Source: Gemmatimonadota bacterium (GTDB lineage: Bacteria > Gemmatimonadota > Gemmatimonadetes > Longimicrobiales > Gaopeijiaceae). From it: a stretch of 64,000 nucleotides of DNA. A program made the translations under genes and the position numbers. The stretch covers positions 62,001 through 126,000 of the forward strand of contig JAJDTB010000007.1 in NCBI GenBank assembly GCA_022827345.1, in the 5' to 3' direction. The notes beneath the pieces were generated by a model, which was not told where the DNA came from, did no database searches, and worked only from the letters and a program-made list of their open reading frames with translations. The stretch's first letter is position 1. Each line of letters begins with the position of its first letter. Shown here one piece after another: positions 43,672-52,595 of the stretch.

Positions 43672-44523
43672 TCAGTCTTCCGCGGCCGGCAGCCCCACCG
43701 CGGCCGCACTCCACTCCCACAGGCGTTCCTGGGCCTCGTGGTCACGCGCCGCTCTCGACGGACTTTCGGGCACCCCCTTGTTGAGGTAGGCCCCGCTCAG
43801 GTTCTCGTCTCTGCGCCCGGCGGCGAGCTTCGCGAGAATGGGGGCTGCCTTCTCGGCATCGCTTGCGAAGACGTTGGCCACGGCACCCGTGCCCGGGACC
43901 GCGCCCATGTAGTCTCTCAACAACCCGGTGTTGTAGACCCCCGGATGAAGTGCGACGGGCTCGATGTCGGTGTCGGCGGTGCGGCGTGCGAGAGCGGCTG
44001 TGAAGAGGACGTTGGCCAGTTTGCTCTGTTGGTAGGCGCGGGTCCGTCGGTAGCGCCGCGATTCGAAGTTCAGGTCGTCGAAGTCGAGCGGCGGGCCGGA
44101 ATGTGCCGCGGAAGAAACGGTCACCACGCGGCTCTTGCCCGGGTGGCGCTTCAGCAGAGGCAGGAGGTGGTGGGTGAGGAGGAAGTGCCCGAGGTGGGTG
44201 ACGGCGAGCTGGATTTCGAAGCCGTCGGCGCTCAGGGTACGGCGGGCGGGGAGGACGGCGGCATTGTTGACCAGCGCCGCCAGTGGGAGGTCCAGTGCGA
44301 GGATCTGCCGGGCGCCCGCGCGGACCGAGGCCAGCGAGGCGAGGTCGGCGACGATCAGGTGGTGCTCCCCCTGGCCGGGGAGTTCTGAGAGGGTGGCCAG
44401 CGCTTCGCGACCCCGCCCTTCGTTCCGGCACAGAAGGATGACGCGATGCCCCTGCCCGGCGATGCACCGGGCCGCCGAGAGGCCGATGCCGCGGTTCCCA
44501 CCGGTCACGACAATGGTTTTCAT
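43672..44523 (-). CDS. short-chain dehydrogenase/reductase (retinol-dehydrogenase-like)
   Basis: 283 residues. Rossmann motif VVTGGNRGIGLSAARCIAGQ, NNAAVLPARRTL, catalytic serine in VVTVSSAAHSGPP and YQQSK active-site pair in RTRAYQQSKLANVLF. The layout (FDDLNFESRRY between them) matches the retinol-dehydrogenase/WW-oxidoreductase subgroup. The natural substrate is unknown. ATG 44523 begins the Rossmann strand; the extra 30 residues in the track lack homology. Single-gene unit divergent from nfuA. Confidence 0.9.
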   Translation of the reverse strand: MKTIVVTGGNRGIGLSAARCIAGQGHRVILLCRNEGRGREALATLSELPGQGEHHLIVADLASLASVRAGARQILALDLPLAALVNNAAVLPARRTLSADGFEIQLAVTHLGHFLLTHHLLPLLKRHPGKSRVVTVSSAAHSGPPLDFDDLNFESRRYRRTRAYQQSKLANVLFTAALARRTADTDIEPVALHPGVYNTGLLRDYMGAVPGTGAVANVFASDAEKAAPILAKLAAGRRDENLSGAYLNKGVPESPSRAARDHEAQERLWEWSAAAVGLPAAED

Positions 44524-44637
44524 GTCAGGGTCTCGGGGGGAGGAGTGGACTGATTGCAGCCTGCCCCCGCAAGGGTTTGCCGGAGTCGGCAGCGGCGGCA
44601 TATTCATATGCACCCCGGAGGCGCGGCTGCAACGGAC

Positions 44638-44661
44638 GCGTTGGAATGGTAACGCTTTTTT
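44638..44661 (+). terminator. weak intrinsic terminator/attenuator-like hairpin before nfuA
   Basis: GCGTT-GGAATGGT-AACGC followed by six T residues ends 36 bp before the nfuA start. An overlapping alternative stem, CAACG-GACG-CGTTG, would use the same GCGTT bases and exclude the terminator. Stems are only 5 bp, so the element may be chance. Confidence 0.35.
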
Positions 44662-44696
44662 CCGCCCTCCCGGTTCACCTGAATGCGAGGGAACGT

Positions 44697-45287
44697 ATGA
44701 AGCTGAGCTTTACCGATAGAGCGCGTGAAATGGTCGTGTCGTTCATGGACATGGAAGAGGACGGGCCGCAGGCGCTGCGACTCGCGGTGGAGGGCAGCCC
44801 GTTCGCGCCCAATTACGAGCTGACGCTGGTCGAGTCGGCCAGTCGGGGAGAGTCCGACATCGAGGTCGACCTTGGCGCCTTTACGGTTTTAGTGGACGAG
44901 TCGAGCGTGAAGCGGCTGGACGGGGCGAACGTGGACTTCATCGAGACCATCCAGGAGAGCGGTTTCCAGATTACGCCGGACCCGGACGCCGTGAAGGAGG
45001 CGATGGACTCGGGCGGGCCGGGGGGGAAACTCGCCGAACGCGTCACCCATGTGCTGGACACCGAGATCAACCCGGCGATCGCGGCCCACGGCGGCGTGAT
45101 CAACCTGATCGATGTTCAGGGGACGGAGATCTTCATCGAAATGGCGGGCGGGTGCCAGGGTTGTGCGATGTCCCGCATGACGCTTCGCCAGGGCGTCGAG
45201 CGCATGGTGTCGCAGTCCGTGCCGGAGGTCACCGCGATCCACGATGTCACCGACCACGCAAGCGGGGACAACCCCTACTTCACGTGA
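44697..45287 (+). CDS. nfuA: NfuA-type iron-sulfur cluster carrier
   Basis: 196 residues with a degenerate A-type (HesB/IscA-like) N-terminal domain (MKLSFTDRAREMVVSFMDME, LRLAVEGSPFAPNYELTLVE, no cysteines) and a NifU-like C-terminal domain with the cluster-binding GGCQGCAMS after AIAAHGGVINLIDVQGTEIF. It delivers 4Fe-4S clusters to target enzymes such as endonuclease III or radical SAM proteins. ATG 44697 follows GAGGG; the track start is 40 codons early. It precedes a dihydroorotase gene by 75 bp. Confidence 0.93.
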   Translation: MKLSFTDRAREMVVSFMDMEEDGPQALRLAVEGSPFAPNYELTLVESASRGESDIEVDLGAFTVLVDESSVKRLDGANVDFIETIQESGFQITPDPDAVKEAMDSGGPGGKLAERVTHVLDTEINPAIAAHGGVINLIDVQGTEIFIEMAGGCQGCAMSRMTLRQGVERMVSQSVPEVTAIHDVTDHASGDNPYFT

Positions 45288-45362
45288 AGCGGCCCCCCTG
45301 CGGGCTCGCGGCCGCGGTGTGCCGCGAACGGGCGCGCTGAGCCGGGTACGCGCCGCGCCGAC

Positions 45363-46700
45363 ATGCCGCAGCGAACGCTGATCCGCGACGCCACGGTCGT
45401 CCTGCCGGGCGAGGCCGCGCGCACTTCCGTCCTCATCGAGGGCGGGCGGATTGCAGCGGTGGATCCCGCACCGCACACCCGCGCCGACGAGGTTGTGGAC
45501 GCGGCGGGACTGCACCTTCTGCCCGGGGTGATCGACGATCAGGTGCACTTCCGCGACCCGGGCCTCACCCACAAGGAGGACCTGCGCACGGGGAGCCGGG
45601 CGTGCGCGGCCGGGGGCGTGACCTCGTTTCTGGAGATGCCCAACACCGTGCCGCAGACCGTCACGGTCGAGGCTCTGGCTGCGAAACTGGATCGCGCGTC
45701 CCGACGCTGTATCGTCAACTACGGCTTCTATATAGGTGCTACGACCGAGAATCTGGACGAACTTGTGCGGGCGACGCGTACGCCCGGAATCAAGATCTTC
45801 ATCGGATCGAGCACCGGGAACATGCTCGTCGACGACCAGGAGTGCCTCGAGGCGATCTTCGCCGAGACCACCCTGCCGATCACTGCCCACTGCGAGGACG
45901 AGGCCACGGTGCGGGCGAATGCGGCCGCGCTGACACCGCCGCTCACCATCGAGGACCATTCCCGCATCCGGGACCACCGCGCCGCGGTCACGGCGACGCT
46001 GCGCGCGATCGACCTGGCCATGCGCCATCGGCACCGCTTCCACGTCCTGCACGTTTCCACGGCGGACGAGGTGGCGATCCTGGCGAAGCAGAACGACCTC
46101 ATTACGGCCGAGGCCTGCCCCCACCACCTCTTCCTCGATACCTCGGACTACGCCCGCCTCGGCACTCTGGCGCAGATGAACCCCTCGCTCAAGACCGCCG
46201 ACGACCGCGCGGCGCTCTGGCGGGGCCTGGCGAGCGGCGCCATCCAGATCCTGGCCACCGATCACGCGCCGCACACGCTCGAGGAAAAGCGGGCCCCCTA
46301 CCCTGCCTCGCCGTCGGGCGTCCCTGCCGTGGAACTCTTCCTGCCCCTGATGCTGAACGAGGTGAACCGGGGGCGCTGCACGCTGCAGGATCTCGCAGGC
46401 TGGATGAGCGACGGCCCCGCGCGAATCTGGGACATCGTCGGCAAGGGCCGGATCGAGCCCGGGTACGATGCCGACCTGGTCCTGGTGGACATGGCGATGG
46501 AGCGAGAGGTGCGCAACGAGGACCAGCATTGCAAGTGCGGCTGGACCCCGTGGCACGGAACGAGGCTGCAGGGGTGGCCCGTGCGGACGTGGGTGGGAGG
46601 CCGGACGGTGTTCGCCGATGGGCACGTGGCGACGGAGCCGGGCGGCGAAGAGATCGTCTTCGACCACACCCGGGGGGGGTACTGGGCTACGCGGGATTGA
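45363..46700 (+). CDS. pyrC: dihydroorotase
   Basis: 445 residues, amidohydrolase fold. Metal-site blocks are [55 protein letters not shown] and [22 protein letters not shown] replaces the first His of HxH by Gln, a substitution known in a large dihydroorotase subgroup, so activity is expected. It closes the pyrimidine ring from carbamoyl aspartate, downstream of CarB. GTG/TTG alternatives exist but the ATG gives the conserved start. Its end is convergent with the EEP gene across site C. Confidence 0.92.
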   Translation: MPQRTLIRDATVVLPGEAARTSVLIEGGRIAAVDPAPHTRADEVVDAAGLHLLPGVIDDQVHFRDPGLTHKEDLRTGSRACAAGGVTSFLEMPNTVPQTVTVEALAAKLDRASRRCIVNYGFYIGATTENLDELVRATRTPGIKIFIGSSTGNMLVDDQECLEAIFAETTLPITAHCEDEATVRANAAALTPPLTIEDHSRIRDHRAAVTATLRAIDLAMRHRHRFHVLHVSTADEVAILAKQNDLITAEACPHHLFLDTSDYARLGTLAQMNPSLKTADDRAALWRGLASGAIQILATDHAPHTLEEKRAPYPASPSGVPAVELFLPLMLNEVNRGRCTLQDLAGWMSDGPARIWDIVGKGRIEPGYDADLVLVDMAMEREVRNEDQHCKCGWTPWHGTRLQGWPVRTWVGGRTVFADGHVATEPGGEEIVFDHTRGGYWATRD

Positions 46701-46784
46701 GCGGGCACGTTTCCGCGGAAATGGGCAGGGACGCGGACATGCTCGGTTGGGACATCTCGTCCGAGGCAGCTCAAGTTTGGTGAA

Positions 46785-46823
46785 TGTAAAGTGAATATTA
46801 CATAATGTAATGTCTACTTTACA
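46785..46823. promoter_or_regulatory. paired 18-bp dyads, site C of the recurrent element
   Basis: TGTAAAG-TGAA-TATTACA (46785-46802) and TGTAATG-TCTA-CTTTACA (46806-46823) start 21 bp apart, as at sites A and B. The second dyad abuts the stop codon of the EEP gene. The region is the convergent gap between the dihydroorotase and EEP genes, so if it is a promoter it must drive antisense or an unannotated RNA. Confidence 0.6.
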
Positions 46824-47816
46824 CTACTTCAGTTCTGAGGCCGGTGCCAGGTTCCCTGCGAGCGGGTAGTGATCCGACCCGAAGGTGTCGTCCAGGCGTC
46901 GGTACTCGCCGTGCCAGCCGCGTGGAAGGCGCCACAAGAGGTGGTCGGAGTGGCGCAGCCAGCCGCCGATCTCGAAGTGGTGGGTTGGCTTGGGGTCCGG
47001 CTGCGCCGGGAGGGGAAAGTGCGCTCGGGCAAGCTGATAGGCCCTTTCGCGCCGACCACCCACCCAGGTGTTGAAGTCCCCGCCGAGCACTCTGGCGGCT
47101 CCGGCAGCGGAGCCCGGGAATTGGCCGAGGAGGGCGGCCATCTGGCGGCGGCGTGCGCTGCCCAGCGTGCGCCACGCGCGGAGCCAGGGTGCACGGTTGT
47201 CGAGATGAACCGAGCAGAGTTCGACGGTTTGGTCGCCGATCGTCAGGGCCGCCGTGACCGCCACTCGCCGCTGGCGCTCGAACGGGAGCTCGATGGCCGT
47301 TGGAGACGAAAGGGGCACGTTGGCGAGGATGGCGTTGCCGCGGTCTTCCGGGGGGTCGGCGGCGGGATTCCCGTTCCGCATCGACGGGACATAGACGAGC
47401 GAAAGGCCGGCCCCGCGGGCAAAGGAGCAGATGTCGGTGCGGTGTTCGCCGGCCGGTGTGCCCGCGATGCGCCTGGCCCAGCCGGCCGTTGGAGTCTGCG
47501 GCGGGATGGTCGACCCGGCCGCAAAGACCTCCTGAAGCAGCAGGACGGCGGGGCGCGTCGCGCGTTCACGCGCCTGGGTTATGTGGTCCCACAGGGCCCG
47601 AATCGCCCCGCCTCCGACATTGGCGTTCCAGACCGCGACCGTGAGGGGCCATTGCACCGTGGCGCGTGCCGCCCCGATGCCGACCCGGGCCGGCCCGACC
47701 GCGGCCCGCCAGCGCCGCAGTGCGGGGAGGTCGCCCGGCGGGGCGGCCGGCGCCCACGCGACGGGCGGCGAGGGATGGCCATCCAGGTCCACGCACTGCC
47801 TCCACAGGTCGCTCAA
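46824..47816 (-). CDS. endonuclease/exonuclease/phosphatase (EEP) family protein
   Basis: 330 residues. After a ~55-residue N-terminal extension the EEP core begins at LTVAVWNANVGGGAIRALWD and contains the metal-binding LLLQEVFA, LCSVHLDNRAP, VLGGDFNTWVGG and the closing FGSDHYPLAG with the catalytic SDH. It hydrolyses phosphodiesters in DNA, RNA or lipids; substrate unknown. No signal peptide. The start is a TTG at 47816 with an imperfectly spaced AGGAGG, so the N-terminus is uncertain. Confidence 0.88.
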   Translation of the reverse strand: MSDLWRQCVDLDGHPSPPVAWAPAAPPGDLPALRRWRAAVGPARVGIGAARATVQWPLTVAVWNANVGGGAIRALWDHITQARERATRPAVLLLQEVFAAGSTIPPQTPTAGWARRIAGTPAGEHRTDICSFARGAGLSLVYVPSMRNGNPAADPPEDRGNAILANVPLSSPTAIELPFERQRRVAVTAALTIGDQTVELCSVHLDNRAPWLRAWRTLGSARRRQMAALLGQFPGSAAGAARVLGGDFNTWVGGRRERAYQLARAHFPLPAQPDPKPTHHFEIGGWLRHSDHLLWRLPRGWHGEYRRLDDTFGSDHYPLAGNLAPASELK

Positions 47817-47923
47817 GGCTCCACAGCCCTCCTGTTACATTGGTCTCCACGTGCGGACGGTGCTGCGCGCCCGTCGACGACCTGTCCGTAACGCTCGCAC
47901 CACCCACCGGCGCCCACCACTCC

Positions 47924-49591
47924 ATGAACGATAGCAACAGGCCGATCGTCCTGATCATCTGTGACGGATGGGGCGTCGGGGCGACGGACCCGGCGGAGGT
48001 CGAGCGCTGGGGCAACGCGGTCGCCATGGCGCGCACTCCCGTGCGTGACAGGCTGCTCGCCGAGTGCCCCTGGAGCTTCCTGGGGACCTCCGGTGAAGCG
48101 GTGGGCCTGCCTCCCGGACAGATGGGCAACTCCGAGGTCGGACACCTGAACCTGGGCGCCGGCCGAATCGTGCATCAGGACGTCACGCGCATTTCGATGG
48201 CAATCCGGGACGGCTCCTTCTTCGAGATCGCCGCCCTGCGCGACCTGGGCGCCGCACTCAGGAGGTCGGGCGGCGCGCTGCACCTGATCGGCCTCTGCTC
48301 GGACGGCGGCGTCCACAGCGACATCTCCCACCTTCACGCGCTGCTGGACTGGGCGGCCCGCGCGGGAATCCCGGCCCGGGTCCATGTGGTCACCGACGGC
48401 CGCGACACGTCGCCGACCTCGGGGCTGGGGTGGATCGAGGAGTTGGAGGCGCGATCGCGATCGAACGGAGGCGCCCGCGCGCGGCAGGGCGACGCTGCAG
48501 CGCCGACCGAGGACCGTGAAAACACGACGGGCCGGGCGGCCCTGCGCATAGCCACCGTATCCGGCCGCTACTTCGCCATGGACCGCGACCGCCGCTGGCC
48601 GCGGACGGAGCGCGCCTACCGCGCGATGGTCGATGCCGAGGGCCCGCGCGTAGACAGCGCCTCCGCGTACGTCGCCCGGTGCTACGCGGAAGGCACCACC
48701 GACGAATTCCTGCCACCGGTTGTCGTGGCGCCCGCCGGAGAGGCCGGTTCCGGATCCGGTGACGGTGTCGGGGGAAGCCCCCACGGCATCCGCCCCACCG
48801 ACGGCATCCTCTTCTTCAACTTCCGCGCCGACCGGGCCCGCCAGCTCACCGCCGCGCTGACGGATCACACCTTCCCCCACTTCCCCCGGCCCCGCGGCCC
48901 CTGCGCCCGACTCGTCGCAATGACCCGCTACGAGGACGATTTCCCCCACCCCGTCCTCTTTCCTCCGCGCACGCTGGCGCGCGTTCTGGGCGATGTCCTC
49001 GCCCGCTCCGGCCGCACACAGCTCCGCATGGCCGAGACGGAGAAATACCCGCACGTCACCTACTTCTTCAACGGCGGCGTCGAGGAGGCCTTTCCCGGCG
49101 AGGACCGCCACCTCATCCCCTCGCCGCAGGTCGCCACCTACGACCTCAAGCCCGAAATGAGCGCGCTGGAACTCACCGACGCCCTGGTCGGCCACATCGC
49201 CGAGGGCCGGCACGACTTCGTTCTCGTCAACTATGCCAACGCCGACATGGTGGGTCACACCGGAAGCATCCCGGCGGCAGTCGCCGCAGTCGAGACGGTC
49301 GACGCCTGCGTCGGGCGGGTTCTGGAGGCCGTGGCACAGGCCGGCGGCACCGCTCTGGTCACGGCCGATCACGGCAACGCCGAGAAAATGCTCGCCGAGG
49401 ACGGGAGTCCATTCACGGCGCACACCACCTTCCCCGTCCGGCTCATCCTCTCCGCGCCGCCGGGAGCCGCTCCGCTGGCCGTGAGCGACGGGATCCTGGC
49501 CGATGTCGCCCCCACCGTCCTTCATCTCCTTGGCATGCCCCAACCACGCGCGATGACGGGGCGAAGCTTGCTGACCACCCCAGGGGCGTGA
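47924..49591 (+). CDS. gpmI: 2,3-bisphosphoglycerate-independent phosphoglycerate mutase
   Basis: 555 residues, alkaline-phosphatase superfamily. Key motifs: VLIICDGWGVG, the phosphoserine nucleophile Ser70 in MGNSEVGHLNLGAGRIVHQD, HVVTDGRDTSPTSG, metal ligands in FFNFRADRARQL, YANADMVGHTG and VTADHGNAEKM. It interconverts 3- and 2-phosphoglycerate in glycolysis. It is ~45 residues longer than usual because of two insertions: a polar linker after WIEELEAR and a Gly/Ser-rich loop near GSGSGDGVGGSPHG. No Shine-Dalgarno precedes the ATG at 47924. Confidence 0.96.
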   Translation: MNDSNRPIVLIICDGWGVGATDPAEVERWGNAVAMARTPVRDRLLAECPWSFLGTSGEAVGLPPGQMGNSEVGHLNLGAGRIVHQDVTRISMAIRDGSFFEIAALRDLGAALRRSGGALHLIGLCSDGGVHSDISHLHALLDWAARAGIPARVHVVTDGRDTSPTSGLGWIEELEARSRSNGGARARQGDAAAPTEDRENTTGRAALRIATVSGRYFAMDRDRRWPRTERAYRAMVDAEGPRVDSASAYVARCYAEGTTDEFLPPVVVAPAGEAGSGSGDGVGGSPHGIRPTDGILFFNFRADRARQLTAALTDHTFPHFPRPRGPCARLVAMTRYEDDFPHPVLFPPRTLARVLGDVLARSGRTQLRMAETEKYPHVTYFFNGGVEEAFPGEDRHLIPSPQVATYDLKPEMSALELTDALVGHIAEGRHDFVLVNYANADMVGHTGSIPAAVAAVETVDACVGRVLEAVAQAGGTALVTADHGNAEKMLAEDGSPFTAHTTFPVRLILSAPPGAAPLAVSDGILADVAPTVLHLLGMPQPRAMTGRSLLTTPGA

Positions 49592-49658
49592 TAGTCTGGG
49601 CGTCGGCCCTCGCGCCAGCAGGGACCCACCAACCAACCCCAGGAACAGCGATACGCAC

Positions 49659-50225
49659 TTGAGGGACAACCCGTACACCCGAATGGTCGACAGAGTGACC
49701 AGCAGCCTCGGGCGGTTCATCTCGTGGATGGCCCTGCTCATGGTGCTGATCGGCGCCTACAACGCCATCGCGCGGTATCTGGGACGGTTCATCGGCGTCA
49801 ATCTCAGCTCCAATCTCTACCTGGAGCTGCAATGGTATCTCTTCTCCCTGATCTTCCTGCTCGGCGCCGGGTACGCCCTCAAGGAGAACGCCCACGTGAG
49901 GGTCGACGTCGTCTACGGCCGGCTCGAGGCGAGGGCGCGCGCCTGGATCAACGTGGTCGGCTCGGTGCTGATGCTGATCCCGTTCTCGATCTTCGTGCTG
50001 TGGGTGTCATGGCCCTCGATCCGGAACTCGTGGGCGGTGCGCGAGATGTCGCCCGATCCGGGGGGGCTGCCGCGGTATCCGCTGAAAGCCGTGATTATCG
50101 TGGCGTTTGTGCTGCTGCTGGCCCAGGGAGTATCGGAGTTGGTGAAGGACGTGGCGCTCCTGCGGCGGGGCGCGGACGCCGAGGCCGATGATGACGCGGC
50201 CCACCCCGGGGGAATCGGACTGTAA
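49659..50225 (+). CDS. TRAP transporter small permease (DctQ type)
   Basis: 188 residues and four membrane helices (FISWMALLMVLIGAYNAIAR, LQWYLFSLIFLLGAGYALKE, VVGSVLMLIPFSIFVLWVSW, AVIIVAFVLLLAQGVSELV). KENAHVRVDVVYGRLEARAR is the family's cytoplasmic loop. It bridges the substrate-binding protein and large permease of a TRAP system. The TTG start at 49659 is tentative; MVDRV at 49683 is possible. The stop overlaps the next gene (TAATG). Confidence 0.92.
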   Translation: MRDNPYTRMVDRVTSSLGRFISWMALLMVLIGAYNAIARYLGRFIGVNLSSNLYLELQWYLFSLIFLLGAGYALKENAHVRVDVVYGRLEARARAWINVVGSVLMLIPFSIFVLWVSWPSIRNSWAVREMSPDPGGLPRYPLKAVIIVAFVLLLAQGVSELVKDVALLRRGADAEADDDAAHPGGIGL

Positions 50226-51547
50226 TGGAAGCGAACATCCTCGCTCCGTTGATGTTCGTGGTGGTCTTCCTGATCATCTTCAGCGGGTATCCGGTCGCTT
50301 TTGCCCTGGGCGGTGCGTCGCTGATCTTCGCGTTCATCGGCGTCGAGCTCGGCATATTCGACTGGAATCTCCTCTTCGCGATGCCCGAGCGGATCTTCGG
50401 GGTGATGTCGAACTACGTGCTCCTGGCCGTCCCCTTCTTCATCTTCATGGGGCTGGTGCTGGAGAAGGCGAAGCTCGCCGAGGATCTGCTGACGACGATC
50501 GGCACGCTCTTCGGGCGTCTGCGCGGCGGGCTGGCGCTGGGGGTCGTGGTGGTGGGGGCGATGCTGGCCGCGGCGACCGGCGTCGTGGGCGCGTCGGTTG
50601 TTGCGATGGGGAGCATCTCGCTGCCGGTGATGCTGCGCTACAAGTACTCGGCGCGGCTGTCGTCGGGGGTGATTCTGGCGTCGGGGACGCTGGGGCAGAT
50701 CATCCCGCCGAGCATCGTTCTGGTGGTGCTGGCGGATCAGCTCGGCATCTCGGTCGGGGACCTCTTCATCGGCGGACTGGTGCCGGGGCTCATGCTGGCC
50801 GGAATGTACGCGCTCTACGTTGGGGGCGTGGCGATGGTCAAGCCCGAAGCCGCGCCAGCGCTTCCGCCCGAGATGACCGATGTCGACTTCAAGGTGCTGA
50901 TGCGCAGGGTGGCGGTGGTCATGCTGCCGCCGCTGCTGCTCATCCTGATCGTGCTGGGGTCGATCTTCGCCGGGATCGCCACCCCGACAGAGGCCGGAGC
51001 GATCGGGTCGGTGGGTGCGATCCTCCTTGCCAGCGCGCGCGGCCGCATGTCGATGACCGTGCTGCGCGACTCGTGCCTCGGGGCGACCAAGCTCACCACG
51101 ATGGTCATGTTCCTGCTGATCGGGTCGACCGCCTTCGCGCTCGTCTTCCGCGGCCTCTATGGCGACATCTGGATCGAGGACCTGCTCACCACGCTGCCCG
51201 GCGGCCGGATCGGCCTGCTCCTGGTCGCCAACCTGACCATCTTCATCCTGGGCTTCTTCCTGGACTTCTTCGAGATCGCGTTCATCATCATTCCGCTGCT
51301 GGCGCCCGCCGCCGCGCTCATGGGAATCGACCTCGTGTGGTTCGGCGTGATGATCGGGATGAACCTGCAGACTTCGTTCCTGACGCCGCCCTTCGGCTTC
51401 GCGCTCTTCTACCTGCGGGGTGTGGCTCCCCCGGAGGTGAAGACGACAGACCTCTACCGTGCGGTGATTCCGTTCATCATCATCCAGCTGATCGGCCTGA
51501 TGCTGATCATCCAGTGGCCGCAGCTGGTGACGGGGCTGGTGCCCTGA
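50225..51547 (+). CDS. TRAP transporter large permease (DctM type)
   Basis: 440 residues and about 12 membrane helices. LILASGTLGQIIPPSIVLVV-like IIPPSIVLVVLADQLGISVG and FIGGLVPGLMLAGMYALYV are the DctM signature. It uses a sodium gradient to import an acid delivered by the periplasmic binding protein. Start ATG overlaps the DctQ stop. The binding-protein gene is not downstream on this strand but inverted 1 kb away. Confidence 0.95.
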   Translation: MEANILAPLMFVVVFLIIFSGYPVAFALGGASLIFAFIGVELGIFDWNLLFAMPERIFGVMSNYVLLAVPFFIFMGLVLEKAKLAEDLLTTIGTLFGRLRGGLALGVVVVGAMLAAATGVVGASVVAMGSISLPVMLRYKYSARLSSGVILASGTLGQIIPPSIVLVVLADQLGISVGDLFIGGLVPGLMLAGMYALYVGGVAMVKPEAAPALPPEMTDVDFKVLMRRVAVVMLPPLLLILIVLGSIFAGIATPTEAGAIGSVGAILLASARGRMSMTVLRDSCLGATKLTTMVMFLLIGSTAFALVFRGLYGDIWIEDLLTTLPGGRIGLLLVANLTIFILGFFLDFFEIAFIIIPLLAPAAALMGIDLVWFGVMIGMNLQTSFLTPPFGFALFYLRGVAPPEVKTTDLYRAVIPFIIIQLIGLMLIIQWPQLVTGLVP

Positions 51548-51575
51548 GGCGGACACCGGCGCTGCCATGATTCAC

Positions 51576-52595
51576 CTACGTGGCAGCTGCTACTGAATCC
51601 TCGAGGCCCCGCTCCGGATCGAGACCGAGAAGGAACTCCTCGGCGGGGACACACAGCACGCCCCCACGCACGAGCCTGTGCCTGCCGCGGTACAGCAGCA
51701 CCCGCCGGGCTTCCGGGTACTCGTCTCCGAAAGAACCCAGTCCCCGGAGGTCCGCTGGCCGGATGCGGGTCGCGTTCACGACGTCGAACGCCCAAAGGCC
51801 GGAACTGCCATAGAGCACGAAGTCGACCTCAGCCCCTCCGCGCGTCCGCCAGTAGTAGAGTCTGGCGTCGTCTCGCGAATAGGCCAGCCATGCCCTCAGA
51901 TGCTGTGCCACCAGCCCTTCCAGCGCCGGGCCGGCCAGTTCGGCGGGCCGGTCCAGTGGGCCCGCGGGACGCAGACTGCGGTAGACGCCGCAGTCGAAGT
52001 AGAAGAACCGGGGGTGCGCCACCAGGCGGCGCTTGGCGCGCCGCGTGAAGACAGGGAGGTGGAACGACAGCAGGAGATCTTCGAGCAGTTCGAGATAGCC
52101 GGCTACGGTGCTTCGGCTCGTCTCGCATTCGCGGGCGAGTTCGCTGACGTTGAGCGTGGCCGCGTGAGAGAAGGCGGCCGCCTCGAGAAAACGGGAGAAG
52201 CTGCCGACATCGCGCACCAGCCCCTCGGCACGGACCTCCTGCTCCACGTAGAGCGCCGCGTAGGCAGCCAGTGTGGCCCGGGGATCGTCCGAAGACACCA
52301 CGGTCGGGACGGTGCCGAGCCTGAGGCCGGTGGCGAGATCGAATGCCGCTCCCATCTCTCCGGCCATGAATGGGTGCATGGAACGCAGGATTGCGCGGCC
52401 GGCGAGCAGGTTCACTCCTCCGCGCCGAAGCTTGCGGGCGCTGGAGCCGGTCAGGACGAACCGCTGCTGGTGCCCGGACTCGATGAGGTGGTGCACCACG
52501 TTCAGGAGTTCTGGAACCCGCTGGATTTCGTCGACGACGATGTCGCTTGTCGGTGCCGTCCGCCCATGGGCTGCGCGGTCCCCCGCAGGTCGTAG
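51576..52595 (-). pseudogene. 5'-truncated AAA-family ATPase (DUF4143)
   Basis: An open frame of 340 codons with a DUF4143-type ATPase lacking its N-terminus. Walker B is present (SDIVVDEIQRVPELL), then the sensor block RFVLTGSSARKLRRGGVNLL, HPFMAGEMGAAFDLA, a winged helix and the C-terminal nuclease-like domain (LYYWRTRGGAEVDFVLYGSS). The Walker A GPRxxGKT and about 60-70 residues that should precede it are absent. The frame begins directly after the dctP stop codon, in the same frame, so the 5' end was lost by a junction there. Without Walker A the protein cannot bind ATP normally. Family members are often found with mobile or defence genes. Confidence 0.75.

Noticed and set aside
45363-46700. 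Gln replacing the first metal-binding His in dihydroorotase ([10 protein letters not shown])
   Set aside because: This substitution is known in a large subgroup of active dihydroorotases, so it is not treated as an anomaly.
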